From contig NC_085922.1 in assembly GCF_035222485.1 (NCBI RefSeq), forward strand, positions 3,301,001 through 3,365,000: a stretch of 64,000 bases of DNA. The letters are read 5' to 3'. This DNA comes from Podospora pseudoanserina (lineage: Eukaryota; Ascomycota; Sordariomycetes; Sordariales; Podosporaceae). Under the pieces are notes generated by a model that saw only the letters and a list, made by a program, of their open reading frames with translations, searched no databases and had not been told where the DNA came from. Of this stretch, positions 1-11,028 are shown in pieces. The first letter of the stretch is position 1. Each line of letters begins with the position of its first letter. The position numbers and the translations under genes were made by a program.

Positions 1-2237
1 AGGTGTGAGTGGTTCTTTGTGAGAAAGCAATCTTGGTTTTCGTCACCCCCACCAAGCACTGCTGGGCATCAGCAGCAAAGCGATAATCAACCCAAGTCCC
101 TTTTGCTGCGGGCGTTCCACTCCACCACAAAACGCCCCATATTGGGCCCGGCAGCTGCCGCGGCGCGCAACAACCACCACCACCACCACTAACGATGGAA
201 TGGCTGGGCTGGGCAGGCGTGGGCTGATTGGGGGAGGAATGAAATGCAGGGACCTGGTTTGGAGATTATTTTGGGTGGTGTTTAGGAAGTAAAAACCGGC
301 GTAAGTAGGTAGGTGGATGAGAACTGGGAAAAGGTTGGGTATCATTCTGGGAGTCGGCAAAGTGAGTTGCTGATTAACGAGCAACCAAAAGAACTTCTGG
401 AATATGTGTGAGATTACTACACTACGACACTGCAAAGACAACAGTTCAGCAAGCCGTTGAGATTTAGATTACTACTAACAAATTGGGAACTTTTGGACAG
501 AGACAGAAGCGAGCGAGAAACGTCACCGTACCATGCCCATCCTACGGGGAGGGGAGCCATCGTGTGTGTAAGGCAAGGTATATCTATCTTGGCATGGGAA
601 CTTTACACACAGTGTTACATACATACCACCAAGACACCGAACCAAACACCAAAGAACAGATCGCCTCCTGCTCGTTCTTTCTTTCTACATCTCTTCTAGC
701 GCAAAAGCGCGATTTCGGAATCGCGGAAGGCGGAACGGGCAGCATCGCATCGCATATCGAGGGTTATCGTCACATTGTGAGATGCTACGTTGGGGTTGTA
801 GTGGGTGGTATGGGTCTGGGCGTTACCACGGTTCGCTTAATGGGCTTTGGGGGTTTGAGGCCGGATGAGGCCGAGTGAGCAGGGCGGCGGGTTGAAGTTG
901 GAGTAGTGATGGATGGGTTGTGGCGTATGGGTGAGAGAGGGGAAGGATGGGAGATCTTTGGCGTTGTGTCGGGAGGATGTCGAAGTCATGAGCTGGAATG
1001 GGATGGTTGGGAGTTAGGAGTGGTGATATCTGGTTGGGTTTGGGAGGTAGGTTGCTGTTGAGAGGGATACGGGGCCACAGAGGAAGGTATGAGGGCATCA
1101 TGAAAGGGACCAAGAGATGACCTTAACAGGCTACTGACACAATGCTGGAGACTGGAGTCTTCCTGGAAGGCTTTCTCTCTGAGCAATACCTTCTGCTGAC
1201 ATTAACAGGTTGAGAAGAGTCTTTGATCACAAGTCTTGGTGCTCTCAACCGAGATAGACACCAGGCAACATTGTAAATGACACAAGAAGCTGATCCATGC
1301 TCTACGTCAAAGAAAGATACAACAACCTCTGGCGCATTGGCAGACTTTCGAGATTGGCGAATGTGTTTGTTGAGAAGCACGCCTTCTGCCACAATGCAGA
1401 CTTCCTCTTACTCCTTCTGTCTTTCTATTTGTATGGGCTTATAGCTATCTGGGCATTGCAAGTAGCAAATAAAATCTGGTGACAGGCTGTGACTCGTTAC
1501 GCCCTACACTTGAGATACCTTGAGCTCGGAGAACGCCAGATCTGTTTGACATCGCCCGCAACTTCCGGCAGTGTTTTCTCCTAAGCCTCCAGGTCTAATT
1601 GAGCAAACTACCGCAAGCCAAAAAATATGTGCACCTATGTTCAACGACTGGGCCTCGAGCTATTAGTAGACTTCTGTGTTGCTTGACTATCTCCTCCAAG
1701 GACGTCTATCTGCCAGGGTTTATCTGTCAGTCAAAACCCTCAATGAAGGACCCCATCAGTCAGGTCACTGCAGAATATTCTGTCATCGTCGAAACCCATT
1801 ACAGAGAGTACTAAGTCTCGTCGTCTGCTCATGCCCCTCTCACTAAAAAGTCTCGATCCAACTAGGTGAGCCGTCTCACAAGTCTAAGCAGCTTCGTGAT
1901 ACCTCCCCTCTATTACAAGTCCAGTCACAGCAACAGGTCTGTTTCACCAGGTTAGGTAGGACTTCCATAGAAAGCTTGCTTACCAAGCTGGTACACAGCG
2001 TTTCTCCAATCGCAACGGCGGCAACTCTAACCGGAGGAAACAATAAACGGGACAACATAGGACAGATATAGATATCAAGGCTATGTATGCTTGGCCTCAA
2101 TATAACATCGTCAGGATTCTCAACACCCTAAAATGCTTTGCCGCTGGGTACTATCACAACAACAATATGCAAGACAAAACAAAGCCAAAAAACCATCATA
2201 TTCTAGGTAAAGGTATCATAAATCGCCACCCCATTTT
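1..2237. other. Intergenic region, no supported gene
   Basis: No open frame here has convincing family similarity, coherent splice signals or sustained C-ending codon use. A short CAC run lies near 170-190. The minus-strand frame at 1123-1392 reads fairly protein-like but has no ATG at its start. The 3' flank of the hydrolase gene that ends at 2238 occupies the right edge. Confidence 0.5.
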
Positions 2238-4801
2238 CTACTCCGGAGGGGCCAAGCCCGTCAACCCCCCAGCCAACCCTTGCATCCTCCTCCCCAGCAA
2301 ATCATCCGAACTCGCCAACCTCTTGACCAAACCCCCATTGTCACCATCGGCCCTCGCCGTCCTGACTCTTCTCTTCTTCTTCTTTTGCCCCCCTGAACCA
2401 GAGCCACTCCCGGACCCGCTATCCGCCCCATCACCCGAAACCATGACCTTTGGCAGTTCCTCTGTCCCATTAACCTTCCCATTCGTCAAAACCGACGTAG
2501 TCGACGCCCTCTCCCTCGTCTTTCCAGGAGCAGCAGAAACAGCAGGGCCCGGCCGCGACCTACTCATCCTCATCTCCAGCCCCCCATCACCCTCGGTCCC
2601 ATCCGTCACAGCCGTCGCCCCGCTATCCCTCCTCCCCCTCTGGTGGTGTGGCGTCCGGTTATTCATCTCCTGAGTATGAACCCTATACTCACCCCCCTCA
2701 TTCCTGCTGCTTCCCCTCCCCCTCTCCTCCCTCCTCCTCCTCCGTCTCTCCCCCTCTCTAAAACCCTCCTCTATCCAACTCCCCGTCTTGTCAAACAACC
2801 CCCATGCAGGCGGGTAAACAGAAGGAAACTGCAAAAACCCATGGCTAATCCCCGGTATGAGCGCCACTTCCGCAAACGCATTCTCGTCGAACCCTTCTGT
2901 CAACGCGTCAGTGTCGCGGTATTCGTAACGGGTGCCGTTGCTGGCCATTTGTGCCGCCTTGACGCGGCGGAGGCGGCCGGCGAAGATGACCGTGTCGTCC
3001 ACCAACGGGTCTCTTTCCCCGGTCAAGAAGTAAGTCTTGGGAAAACGGGACAGCAGGACGTCTGGACACAAAATAGGACACAAAAGGTAGTCTTGGCTGA
3101 AGTCGGGACGGTTGTGAGGGCCGACGTAGAGGATGATCATTGCGCGCATCATTTCTGGTGTTAGGACTCTGTCGTTGAAGTAGGAGATCATGCTTGACAT
3201 TGCGAGGCGGGTTTTGAGGGGGGAGGGGTGGTGGGAGGTGGATGGCTGTTTCTTTTTGCCGGAGGAGGCGGTTTGGTCGAGGGAGGTGGAGGAGTGAGGG
3301 GGTGTGGTGGGGAGGGATTTCGGAGACAGAGGCAGGGGAGAGGTAACCGGGGGGAGGTGGAAGGTTGTCGATCCCGCGTGGGCGTATTGTGGTGCGGGAG
3401 AGAGACACGGTTCCCGGTAGCGGAGGATAGCATGTTCGTCTGGGTTGAGGTTGGCGGGGTCAAAGTTGACGGCGGTGGAATCCGAGTCCGGAAGGGTACC
3501 CGAGCTGATGTTGTTGTTGTTGTCGTTGTCGTTGTCGTTGTTGTTATTGTTGTTGTCGGGTGTGCCGTCGTCTTCGTCGTCGGATTGGTGGGGGGTGCCG
3601 ACGAGGTCGTTGTACTGCATTGTCTTGCGTTGGAGGACGCGTTTGTTGGTGCCGCGCATGCGCCGGTCTTTGATGAGGGCCATTTGCTCGTCGCTCATCC
3701 AGCTGCCGATGTTCATGTCCAATGCTGGGTAGAACAACACCAAAGCTTCGGGGATGGGGAGGTCGGTTTGCCCTTGAAAACGCCGGATGGGACTGCTGCC
3801 GCTTTCGGTGATCATAATCGTCATTGCCGTCGCCAATGTACCGCCGGCGCTGTCACCAGTAATGACCACCCTGGGAACCTGCTGCCCGCTCATTCCCACG
3901 CACCTCCCCTTTGACCTAATCAACGTGCAGTAAACATCATAACACTCATTCAGCGCGTACGGAAACGGGTACTCGGGAGCCTTTTTGTAATCCAAACTCA
4001 AAATTGGCAGCCCCGTCTTCGCCGCCCAAGCAAACAGCTTATCGTCATTGCACCTCGGGTCCATAGCCACAAACCCACCCCCAGGAATATCAAGCACAAG
4101 CTGGTTATGTCCCTGCTCCTTCAGCTCGCTGAGCGGCCCGTCAAAATACAGCCACCCCTCCACCGGCTCCTTATAATCACTGGTACTCGGCCTAGGTATC
4201 CTCACCTGCCTAGGCGGCCACTTTGTCATCCTCGGCCTGACCAACCCCTGCAGCGTCCTCAAATAAGGGGACTCGACCCCCTTATTCCAGCTAACCCTCA
4301 GATGATCGACAGTGATATTCCCCCTGACCTTTCGCACCTTTTCATCAGCCTTTTCTGCCGCCACCATGTAAAACAGCGAGAAGACGATACTAGCGGCGTC
4401 ACGGAGCCATTTTGTCTTGATGGGCATGGCGGTCCAGAAACCTGCGTCTAGGGCGGTGAGGATCCAGGTGGCACGGAAGTAGGTCGCGTCGTACATGTTG
4501 GCTAGGGGGTCGGGGGAGGCGAGGCCGACGAGGGTGGAAAAGTTGCGGGCTGAATAGAGGTAGAGCATGGTGATTGTGAGGGTTTGCCAGAAGGTGAGGC
4601 GTCTGGAGAGGCATTTTGAGAAGAAGCGTACGATTGGGGGACCGTTTTTGTTGCCTCTGTTTGGGTTGCTATTAGCAAGGTGCTCTGTTGCAGGGCAGAG
4701 ATAACATACTTTAGGAGGTAAGCTGTCCAAAATGCCAGGACAGCCAGAACCTGTAGACGGCGGGACTTGACGGATGGTCGCCCCAAGACGTGGTCAATCA
4801 T
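2238..4801 (-). CDS. Alpha/beta-hydrolase fold-3 (HSL-like) protein, 836 aa
   Basis: Predicted membrane-associated esterase/lipase of the hormone-sensitive-lipase-like alpha/beta-hydrolase group; its substrate cannot be told from sequence. There are two exons, 4801-4710 and 4656-2238. The 53-bp intron (4657-4709) has a GTATGT donor, a GCTAATAG branch point and an ACAG acceptor, and joins an N-terminal hydrophobic segment (LAVLAFWTAYLL) to the main body. Visible hydrolase features are an oxyanion-hole motif PGGGF (about residue 222), the nucleophile elbow GDSAGG (about 297), an acid in GERDPL (about 577) and a histidine in ISHGF (about 635). Between nucleophile and acid lies a disordered insert of about 140 residues (about 384-520) with Asn/Asp runs. 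After the catalytic His comes an Arg/Ser/Gly-rich tail. The long insert and tail make it roughly twice the size of a bare fold-3 domain. The family call is secure; the function is not. Confidence 0.88.
3500..3562. repeat. GTT/GTC trinucleotide tract inside the hydrolase gene
   Basis: An imperfect GTTGTC/GTTGTT tract. On the minus strand it encodes the Asn/Asp run (NNNNNNDNDNDNNNN type) in the disordered insert of the hydrolase. It is likely to vary in length between strains by slippage. Confidence 0.85.
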
Positions 4802-6790
4802 GGTGGCGGTTGAGTGGTGGTGGTGACGGCCACCTTCACCGTTGACCGTTGGACGTTGTGTGTTTTGCTAGACAGTCAGACGTTGAGCGGCTTGTGGTGC
4901 TATCACGGGCGTTGGAGATTGGAGATGCGGCTTAAGGCGGTTCAAGGGATGGTGGTGTGGTTGCTGACAAGAGACAAGACACAAACAAAGACAAAGTAAG
5001 ACAGTGAAATCTGAGACAAACAAAGAATTCAAGTCTCGTGGGAAGAATGGTAAGAAATTCTCGAGACCGTCAGCAAGGAGCTAGTGTACAAGATAGAAAG
5101 GATAGACACGAGATGTGTGTCGAACATGAAAAAAAGAGAAAGAGAAAAACGACCTCAAAATGGCACATGGCCTGCCCAGCTCCGGCGGTCTAACCTGTTC
5201 CCATCTCTGGTTTCCGAGAGTCCAATGAGCAAGAAAAGCACAAGCGGAAAAAGCGGAGGTTTGAACGGGTGACGGGCTGTTTCGTTCCAGGCACCGTCCA
5301 CACGAATCATGGCGTCACGGGGTGTCGCTGCTCTTGATCATGCTGAGCTGAGAAAAGGCGGTGCTTTTGGCATGTGATTCAGCCAGGAACTGGGAGCCAG
5401 CAGCCTTGTCCATTGCTTGCGTGGGGGTGGGGTTTTGGGGTTGTGCGGAACCCCGACCGAAACCCCGCAGCCACCTCCACTCCCGTTGATTTGCATCGGT
5501 TTTTTGGTCTGGGGAAATGGAGTTCAATGCTTCTGTGGACATGGGGAACCTGTTTTCTTACGACTTCGATTATCTGGGCATTTGTCTGTCTTGAATGATT
5601 AGCAGCCACAGAGGTAGAACAAGGGTTCATATTTGGTGCCGACAGCCATCTGCAGGATCAAGTGACGCACAGTAAAAGAAAAGCCGTGAAATCCAAGACA
5701 CCGACTGCATGCATCGCCGTCAGGGAACACAGCATGTGCCGACTCCGGGGCAGCTTTGGTCGGAACCCGGCGCCGGGAATCTTGGCTTGGGTGTTGCACT
5801 GACAGACGGACCAGTCCTGATTTGGGGCTAGGGCAATGCTTCTTTTTGCTTGTGATCGAGTGTTGGGTTCGCAGTTGTGATATTCGGGCACATTACGACG
5901 AAGGCAATTGCAAAGAAAGTGGCAGAAGATTCATTTGTCTGACTGAAAAAGAAGTCTACTGAAATGAGACATCACATGGTGATACTTGAGCTAATCCCCG
6001 CTGCACTTGATCTTTCGATAGCTTCGTGTAGCGACAGGCAGACAGCAACTGGATTGTTACTCGAGTCGCAAGCATGTGACTGTGTCTAGGGGACAGGCAT
6101 ATCTTTGACAATTCATTCTCTTGTGAAACCCAAGTTTAAGGCATCTTCAATAATCACGGGTCAGGCGGTGAGGCTTCTCTTCCCAATGGCTCAGCAAAAC
6201 CAAGCACACAGTGAAAAAGGAAAAACATCAAAAATTGCGACCGGGACGGACCCGAAGGCCAATCCATGACGGAGAACTCCTCGCTGTGCAATGAAGGCTC
6301 CCCGCCATACTTTGAGAATTTCTTGATCCTCCCAAAGTCAATCAAGGTAAGTATGAAGAAGAAAAGAAAACAAAAGAGGAAGAGGATTCGGGGGGAGGGG
6401 AGCCCTCCATATATACTCAGGTGTCATGGGTCCGTGCACTCCTGCAAATCCCCAACAGAGTGCGAAATGTCCGAGCGCCCTGTGGATGCCAGCTGGTGAA
6501 CCGTGCCCTCAGATGAGAAAGACTTCCAGCTGCCGCGCGCTGAAGCTTCAACTGGCAACCTCTTTTGTCTGACCTCATCGGCAGAGGTGGCAGCTCCTTG
6601 CTTTGCGCCTTCATCGCCCATCCGCCAGGCCATCGCACTGCACGTCACGCAGCGCAGCCATGCCCATCACTAGCAGAAGTCAATTAGAGAATCATGCGCT
6701 GACGCGGACACGATAGCGCCCGCCGCCCGACTCCAGTCACCCCCTATCCAACTTCCACACAGTCGTTATCTTTCCTATCCAGCAGCCACC
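4802..6790. other. Divergent intergenic region (hydrolase / DLT1-like)
   Basis: A 2.0-kb spacer between two outward-facing genes that presumably holds both promoters. Short frames occur on both strands, for example minus 5658-5891, but none has a convincing start, splice pattern or family signature. A CT-rich stretch precedes the start at 6791. No repeat or RNA gene was seen. Confidence 0.6.
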
Positions 6791-8296
6791 ATGGCCCGAA
6801 TGTCCGCCGCCTCCTTTCTTTTCGTCGTCATTTACAACTTTTTTTACTACGCCCTATACCTCGTCTGCATTGCCTTTCTCGTCGTCACCCCCGCCGATCT
6901 AATCCAGCAAGCCTTCGCAAAGAAACAAAACTGGAACATCTTGGTCGTCACTGTCTGCTACGTCGTTACTGTGTTGGTCATCTTCTTTATCTACGTTACC
7001 AGAATCTACATCAGCCGCAGTGTTCTCTCATCAATACCCAAGAGCTGGATACCCATCGACAAGGGCGATGTACCGCGCAGTGTCAGGGAAATGATTGTGG
7101 AGGGGCTGAGCAGGAGCGCTGCCATTGCTTACGAGGCCAGGCCGAGAGTCCCGCACCCAATGATACAACCAGTAACGACACATACGGGAACCGTCGAAGA
7201 GAAACAGAAATCCAGCTGGAGGGGAAAATGGAGGAGTAAAAGCAGTGGAAGCGGAGGGGCCGTGTCTGTCATTGAGGGAGGAGACGCGATTGGTCTCGAA
7301 ATGGGCATGCTCCCTGATCAACAACAGCAGCGTGCCGTATGGGGAGACATTGAACACCCTGGTTGGTCATCACCGGTATCAACGGGTTTGCCCCCGAACC
7401 TTCAGTACTCGACCGTTGTATCCGAACTTCCGAATCTTATCGAAGCCAAGGCGCTCACCCTTGCGCCACCGGATCCAGACTCACGTACCCTGCCTCCAAC
7501 ACTTGACCCAGAAGCTGTCGCCATGTTGCAAAGGCCAGAAGGAGGAGTAGGACTCAGGGAATACTTGGGTCTGTTGACTGAGATGGGAGTTCTGACGGCA
7601 TCACCGACGATAATCGATTTCCTGTCGCAGTATGAACGAGCCCGATTCTCAGCCAGACCGCTAACCAGTGACGAGTTCCGAGAGTTGATGCATTTGTTTG
7701 CTGAAGTTTTGAGAAGCATGCAACCTTTTGATCCAGCCCTCGCTTATGACGATTACGACGATGACTCGTTTGATGATGGAATTCCACAGGGAGAACAAGA
7801 AGGCGAACAGACACAGTCAGAGAGTGATATTGATAACGATGCGCCGAGAGGAACCAGTCCTTCTAGTGCAGGGCAGAGTTTGCATTCGGGCTTGGGTCTG
7901 GGGATAGGGATTGGTCAGAATGCCGGTGGTGATAACGACAGTCTGGGCGGGAAAAGCTCCAGTGCCTCAACGACATGGAGTCAGGGTCGTCGTTCAAGAC
8001 ATCTGAGACCTGGGATGGGAGTGCGAAACTCATCTGCCAACACCTGGCTGTACCAGACTGCGCCAACAACGCCAAAAAGCACCAGACATGCTGGAGTGTC
8101 CGATTCCAGTGGCGACAGTGACGCAAACTCGTTTGCGCAAACCAGACATCCATACCAAGTTGACGGCACCAGCGGCAGTGGCAGTGGAAGAAGTGTACGA
8201 TCAGTAGGAACAAACGGAAGCGGAGGATCAGTCATCAGGCTGGCTGCCGACGGGGATGGAACAGACATGCCATATGTGTTTACCGGTGTGAACTGA
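6791..8296 (+). CDS. dlt1: DLT1-like (defect at low temperature) membrane protein, 501 aa
   Basis: Single-exon gene starting at an ATG in good context (CACCATGGCC). The N-terminus carries two membrane segments, at about residues 8-32 (FLFVVIYNFFYYALYLVCIA) and 48-71 (ILVVTVCYVVTVLVIFFIYV), followed by the conserved-looking stretch IPKSWIPIDKGDVPRSVREM. This layout and sequence match the fungal Dlt1 family, named for a yeast mutant defective in growth at low temperature; its biochemical role is not established. The C-terminal 250 residues are acidic, Ser/Gly-rich and probably disordered. The N-terminal third supports the family call well; the tail adds nothing functional. Confidence 0.85.
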   Translation: MARMSAASFLFVVIYNFFYYALYLVCIAFLVVTPADLIQQAFAKKQNWNILVVTVCYVVTVLVIFFIYVTRIYISRSVLSSIPKSWIPIDKGDVPRSVREMIVEGLSRSAAIAYEARPRVPHPMIQPVTTHTGTVEEKQKSSWRGKWRSKSSGSGGAVSVIEGGDAIGLEMGMLPDQQQQRAVWGDIEHPGWSSPVSTGLPPNLQYSTVVSELPNLIEAKALTLAPPDPDSRTLPPTLDPEAVAMLQRPEGGVGLREYLGLLTEMGVLTASPTIIDFLSQYERARFSARPLTSDEFRELMHLFAEVLRSMQPFDPALAYDDYDDDSFDDGIPQGEQEGEQTQSESDIDNDAPRGTSPSSAGQSLHSGLGLGIGIGQNAGGDNDSLGGKSSSASTTWSQGRRSRHLRPGMGVRNSSANTWLYQTAPTTPKSTRHAGVSDSSGDSDANSFAQTRHPYQVDGTSGSGSGRSVRSVGTNGSGGSVIRLAADGDGTDMPYVFTGVN

Positions 8297-8994
8297 GAGA
8301 GTGCTGCTTATTATGTAGGATTATGGAACGAAGCAAGGCGTTTTTGGTGGGACTATGGTTAGTAGATGTAGGATCTTTTTGACGTAGTATATAATGATAA
8401 TGTATTTCCAGGTAATTACTCCTGATATCAGGTTTGATGTTCGTGATGGAAGACAACAAGCCACTTTTACATCAGCAAATATCCGGTTTGCCAAGACAGC
8501 CACCCCCTTGTGCCCCCACTTTTGTTAGGGAAAAGGGGTAAACAAAACATGGGGTTGCTATGTGAGGTTGTGCTACGGGTGGGAGAGACTTAAGACATTA
8601 CACAGCATTGTTGAAGCGACATAAAAGGTTTAGGGAAGAATGATGAAGGAGCTGTTTGCTTAATGAAACTAAATGTACGTGGATAAAGCATGTTAGATAT
8701 CAGATGTGTCATGGACAGACGCGTGGTTGGGGCTGACTGTGTGATTTTTGGGGCGATATTGGGAAGGGAAGATTCAAAGAAGTCTGGTGAAGTCGCTTGA
8801 GGAGATATGTGTAGTTTGTCGGTGGGACAGAAAGCTGTCTTGCAGCTGTTGGGAACAACTCTTGTTAGGACTGGTACTTAGACGCATTCCGACTTCTTAC
8901 AAACGGATTAAAACTACACGGCTAGAGAAACTCCATCTTCTCACCCAAGAGACCACGGGAAAGTACGCCGCCTTTCTGCTTCCTCCCAGCGTAA

Positions 8995-9260
8995 TCCCAA
9001 CTCAACCCATATCCCCATGATTGCTGGGACAGCAGGAAATTTACGCTCAAGGTCTCGGACTATCATACTCCTGTTTACGAATCCTCCTTTTTCATCCCCG
9101 AGCTTCTCGACCCTGCCACTGCCCAGACCTACCTGGGGTCGTTTCGCTACGAGCACCGACAATACCTCCAAGGTAACAAAGGTTACCGTTAGGCCATTGC
9201 AAGCATTCACCATTACCGCTCTGGAGCCCCTGCTCTCGTCGGATAGGCCTAGGGCGGAAA
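8995..9260 (+). pseudogene. Decayed coding relic, family not recognised
   Basis: One plus-strand frame runs open for about 65 codons with strongly coding-type codon choice (TAC, GAC, CTC, GCC, ATC). It gives residues such as YHTPVYESSFFIPELLD and TYLGSFRYEHRQYL. The same frame keeps its coding character (IHHYRSGAPALVG) beyond a break, and about three breaks are present overall. No ATG or clean splice sites bracket it. It looks like the fossil of a gene or of a mobile-element ORF; the family is not recognised. Confidence 0.4.
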
Positions 9261-10605
9261 TCCCGCTCCCGGGCGCTCCTGAACGCAGGCTTCCAGAAGG
9301 GACCAATTACTATGAAGCTCGCCGACGGGACCTGTACAGTTAGACAGGAGCTTCTCGACACTGTAGTACCATCAACACCACGGTACGATAACCTCAGACA
9401 ATACCCCGCGGCCGTCCCCGGAAATCCGAAGTCCGGCGGTTGGGCTTCGAACTGGAGAAGGATCTGACGATGGTGTTGGTTCGTGCTCTGTAAGAGGGGG
9501 AGTTTGGGAAGGAGGGTGCAGTGGCGGGGTCGGGTTTGTAGGTGACTTTTGGGGAGGGGGTGGTGAGATTGATGTTGTTTCGAGGGGTGATGTGAGGGGG
9601 TTGGTGGGAATTGAGGTTAATAGCTAAGAAAGATGAGGGATGGCGGGAAGATGGTGTTGGGGTCGGCTTAAATCAACGGGATACTGGGATTGGACTGGAA
9701 AAAGACTTTGTCTGAGCTTGTCTAGTAATAACTGTGGGGCTTTTATGGCTGGATCGGGACTGTTAATAGGGCTTATGGTAACTTTGTTGGCTTTTTTTGA
9801 TTATACGGAGCAGGATTGTTTTATACTGTTTTGGTCGAAGGGTTTTTCTTTTAGTAGAATCTGCCGTTATAGCTGTTCCTTCCGGATTAAAGACTATGCA
9901 AGTCCCACCTCAATCTTCTCCTTACGGCTGCTTACCTTATATCACAAAATGAAAAAGCCTTGCGCATATACATCATCACTTTCCCTTTCAACCTCTTCTT
10001 TGGGATTTTCTTGTCGCAGCTGCTCTTGTTCGATGCTTCTGTCTTTGGTGGGTCTGGCTTCAATGGGTCACTATCTGAGCAAACAAGAACCTAGAATTAC
10101 CTGGTGCCTTCGGCACAGCAGTTATCTGGGAGGTTATTCCTGTTATTGAGTGAGGGTACCAAGCCCTGTGCACTGATGTGAGCGATATATCGCCTTGACT
10201 ACCTAGCAGTTTTGGTGTATCAAAACCTCGACGGCCCCAATATGACGCCCGAGTCTGCTGACGATTAAACTCGAACATGGTGTCTTCTGGCATGTGCTTC
10301 CGTCGATAATGTTTGAATTCCGTGACCCACAACGGAATTGCGGTAATACCCCATGGTAGCCTGGTTCAGTGGTCTGAACAGTTCCTCACACTCGTTATCT
10401 CGACGATCTGGAGCAGCTCAGCACCCTCGGTTTGATTGTAACGATTTCCTATGTATCTTGACGTCCTGATTCAACTGTTGCTATCCCTCCTGTGTATTCC
10501 ATGTGTGCACATCTCGAATCTCATGTCCATAATCACCAGTCCGCTGCTCCATATTCCCAGCTCACACCACCCACCGCCGGCCTCTCACCTCCGGCCATCA
10601 CCAGC

Positions 10606-10644
10606 CCCCATCCCCAGTCCCCATCCCCAGTCCCCATCCCCAGT
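10606..10644 (+). repeat. 13-bp C-rich tandem repeat, three copies
   Basis: Three perfect head-to-tail copies of CCCCATCCCCAGT. They lie in the probable 5' leader of the gene that starts at 11029, upstream of its leader intron. Confidence 0.9.
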
Positions 10645-10932
10645 CCCGCCAGCTCCTTCCCGCTTGCCTCAGACGCTGTGAGTCACCCTCCCCAGCCGCC
10701 CCAGACCCGCTCAACACCTGACAACCACCCCGGCACCCTCCCCGGCACCTGCGGTCAGTCTACACTGGCTTCCGGCCCCACAATTCCGGCCACACTGTCG
10801 CCAAACCGGAGGTACCTCCGAAAATTTCCGCCGGTCCTCCCTCCCTCTCTCTCTTCTTCTTCATCCGCAACCAAAAAACGACGCAGGAACCGCCGGCACC
10901 ACCAACCACCACCCACCAACGACGACATTCCC

Positions 10933-11010
10933 GTAAGTATCTTCGCTTCCACGCCCTGCTCTTGATCAGCTGGGACCAAAATATCTCGTCTGCTAACGCT
11001 TCAACTTTAG
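10933..11010 (+). other. 5'-leader intron of the gene at 11029
   Basis: A textbook 78-bp fungal intron: GTAAGT donor at 10933, TGCTAAC branch point and TTTAG acceptor at 11010. It ends 18 bp before the ATG at 11029. If the upstream frame continued across the junction it would stop almost at once, so the intron most likely lies in the 5' UTR. It supports transcription through this point and the choice of start. Confidence 0.7.
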
Positions 11011-11028
11011 AAGAAAATCGAATAAAAA

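Larger units (their letters stand above)
8297..10932. other. Gene-poor region with decayed coding traces
   Basis: There is 2.6 kb between the DLT1-like gene and the 5' leader of the next gene. It contains the decayed coding patch listed at 8995-9260 and an AT-richer stretch at about 9640-10050. The minus-strand frame 10060-10332 reads like protein but shows no recognisable domain or splice context. No intact gene can be supported. Confidence 0.5.

Noticed and set aside
1123-1392. Minus-strand 89-codon frame
   Set aside because: Opens without an ATG, codon choice is not coding-like and no domain is visible.
10060-10332. Minus-strand frame with protein-like text (FEFNRQQTRASYWGRRGF)
   Set aside because: No recognised domain, mixed codon use and no ATG-supported structure; could be part of decayed sequence but cannot be assigned.
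10350-10420. Possible tRNA-like GGTTCAGTGGTC segment
   Set aside because: Resembles a D-arm box but no acceptor, anticodon or T-arm pairing could be found.
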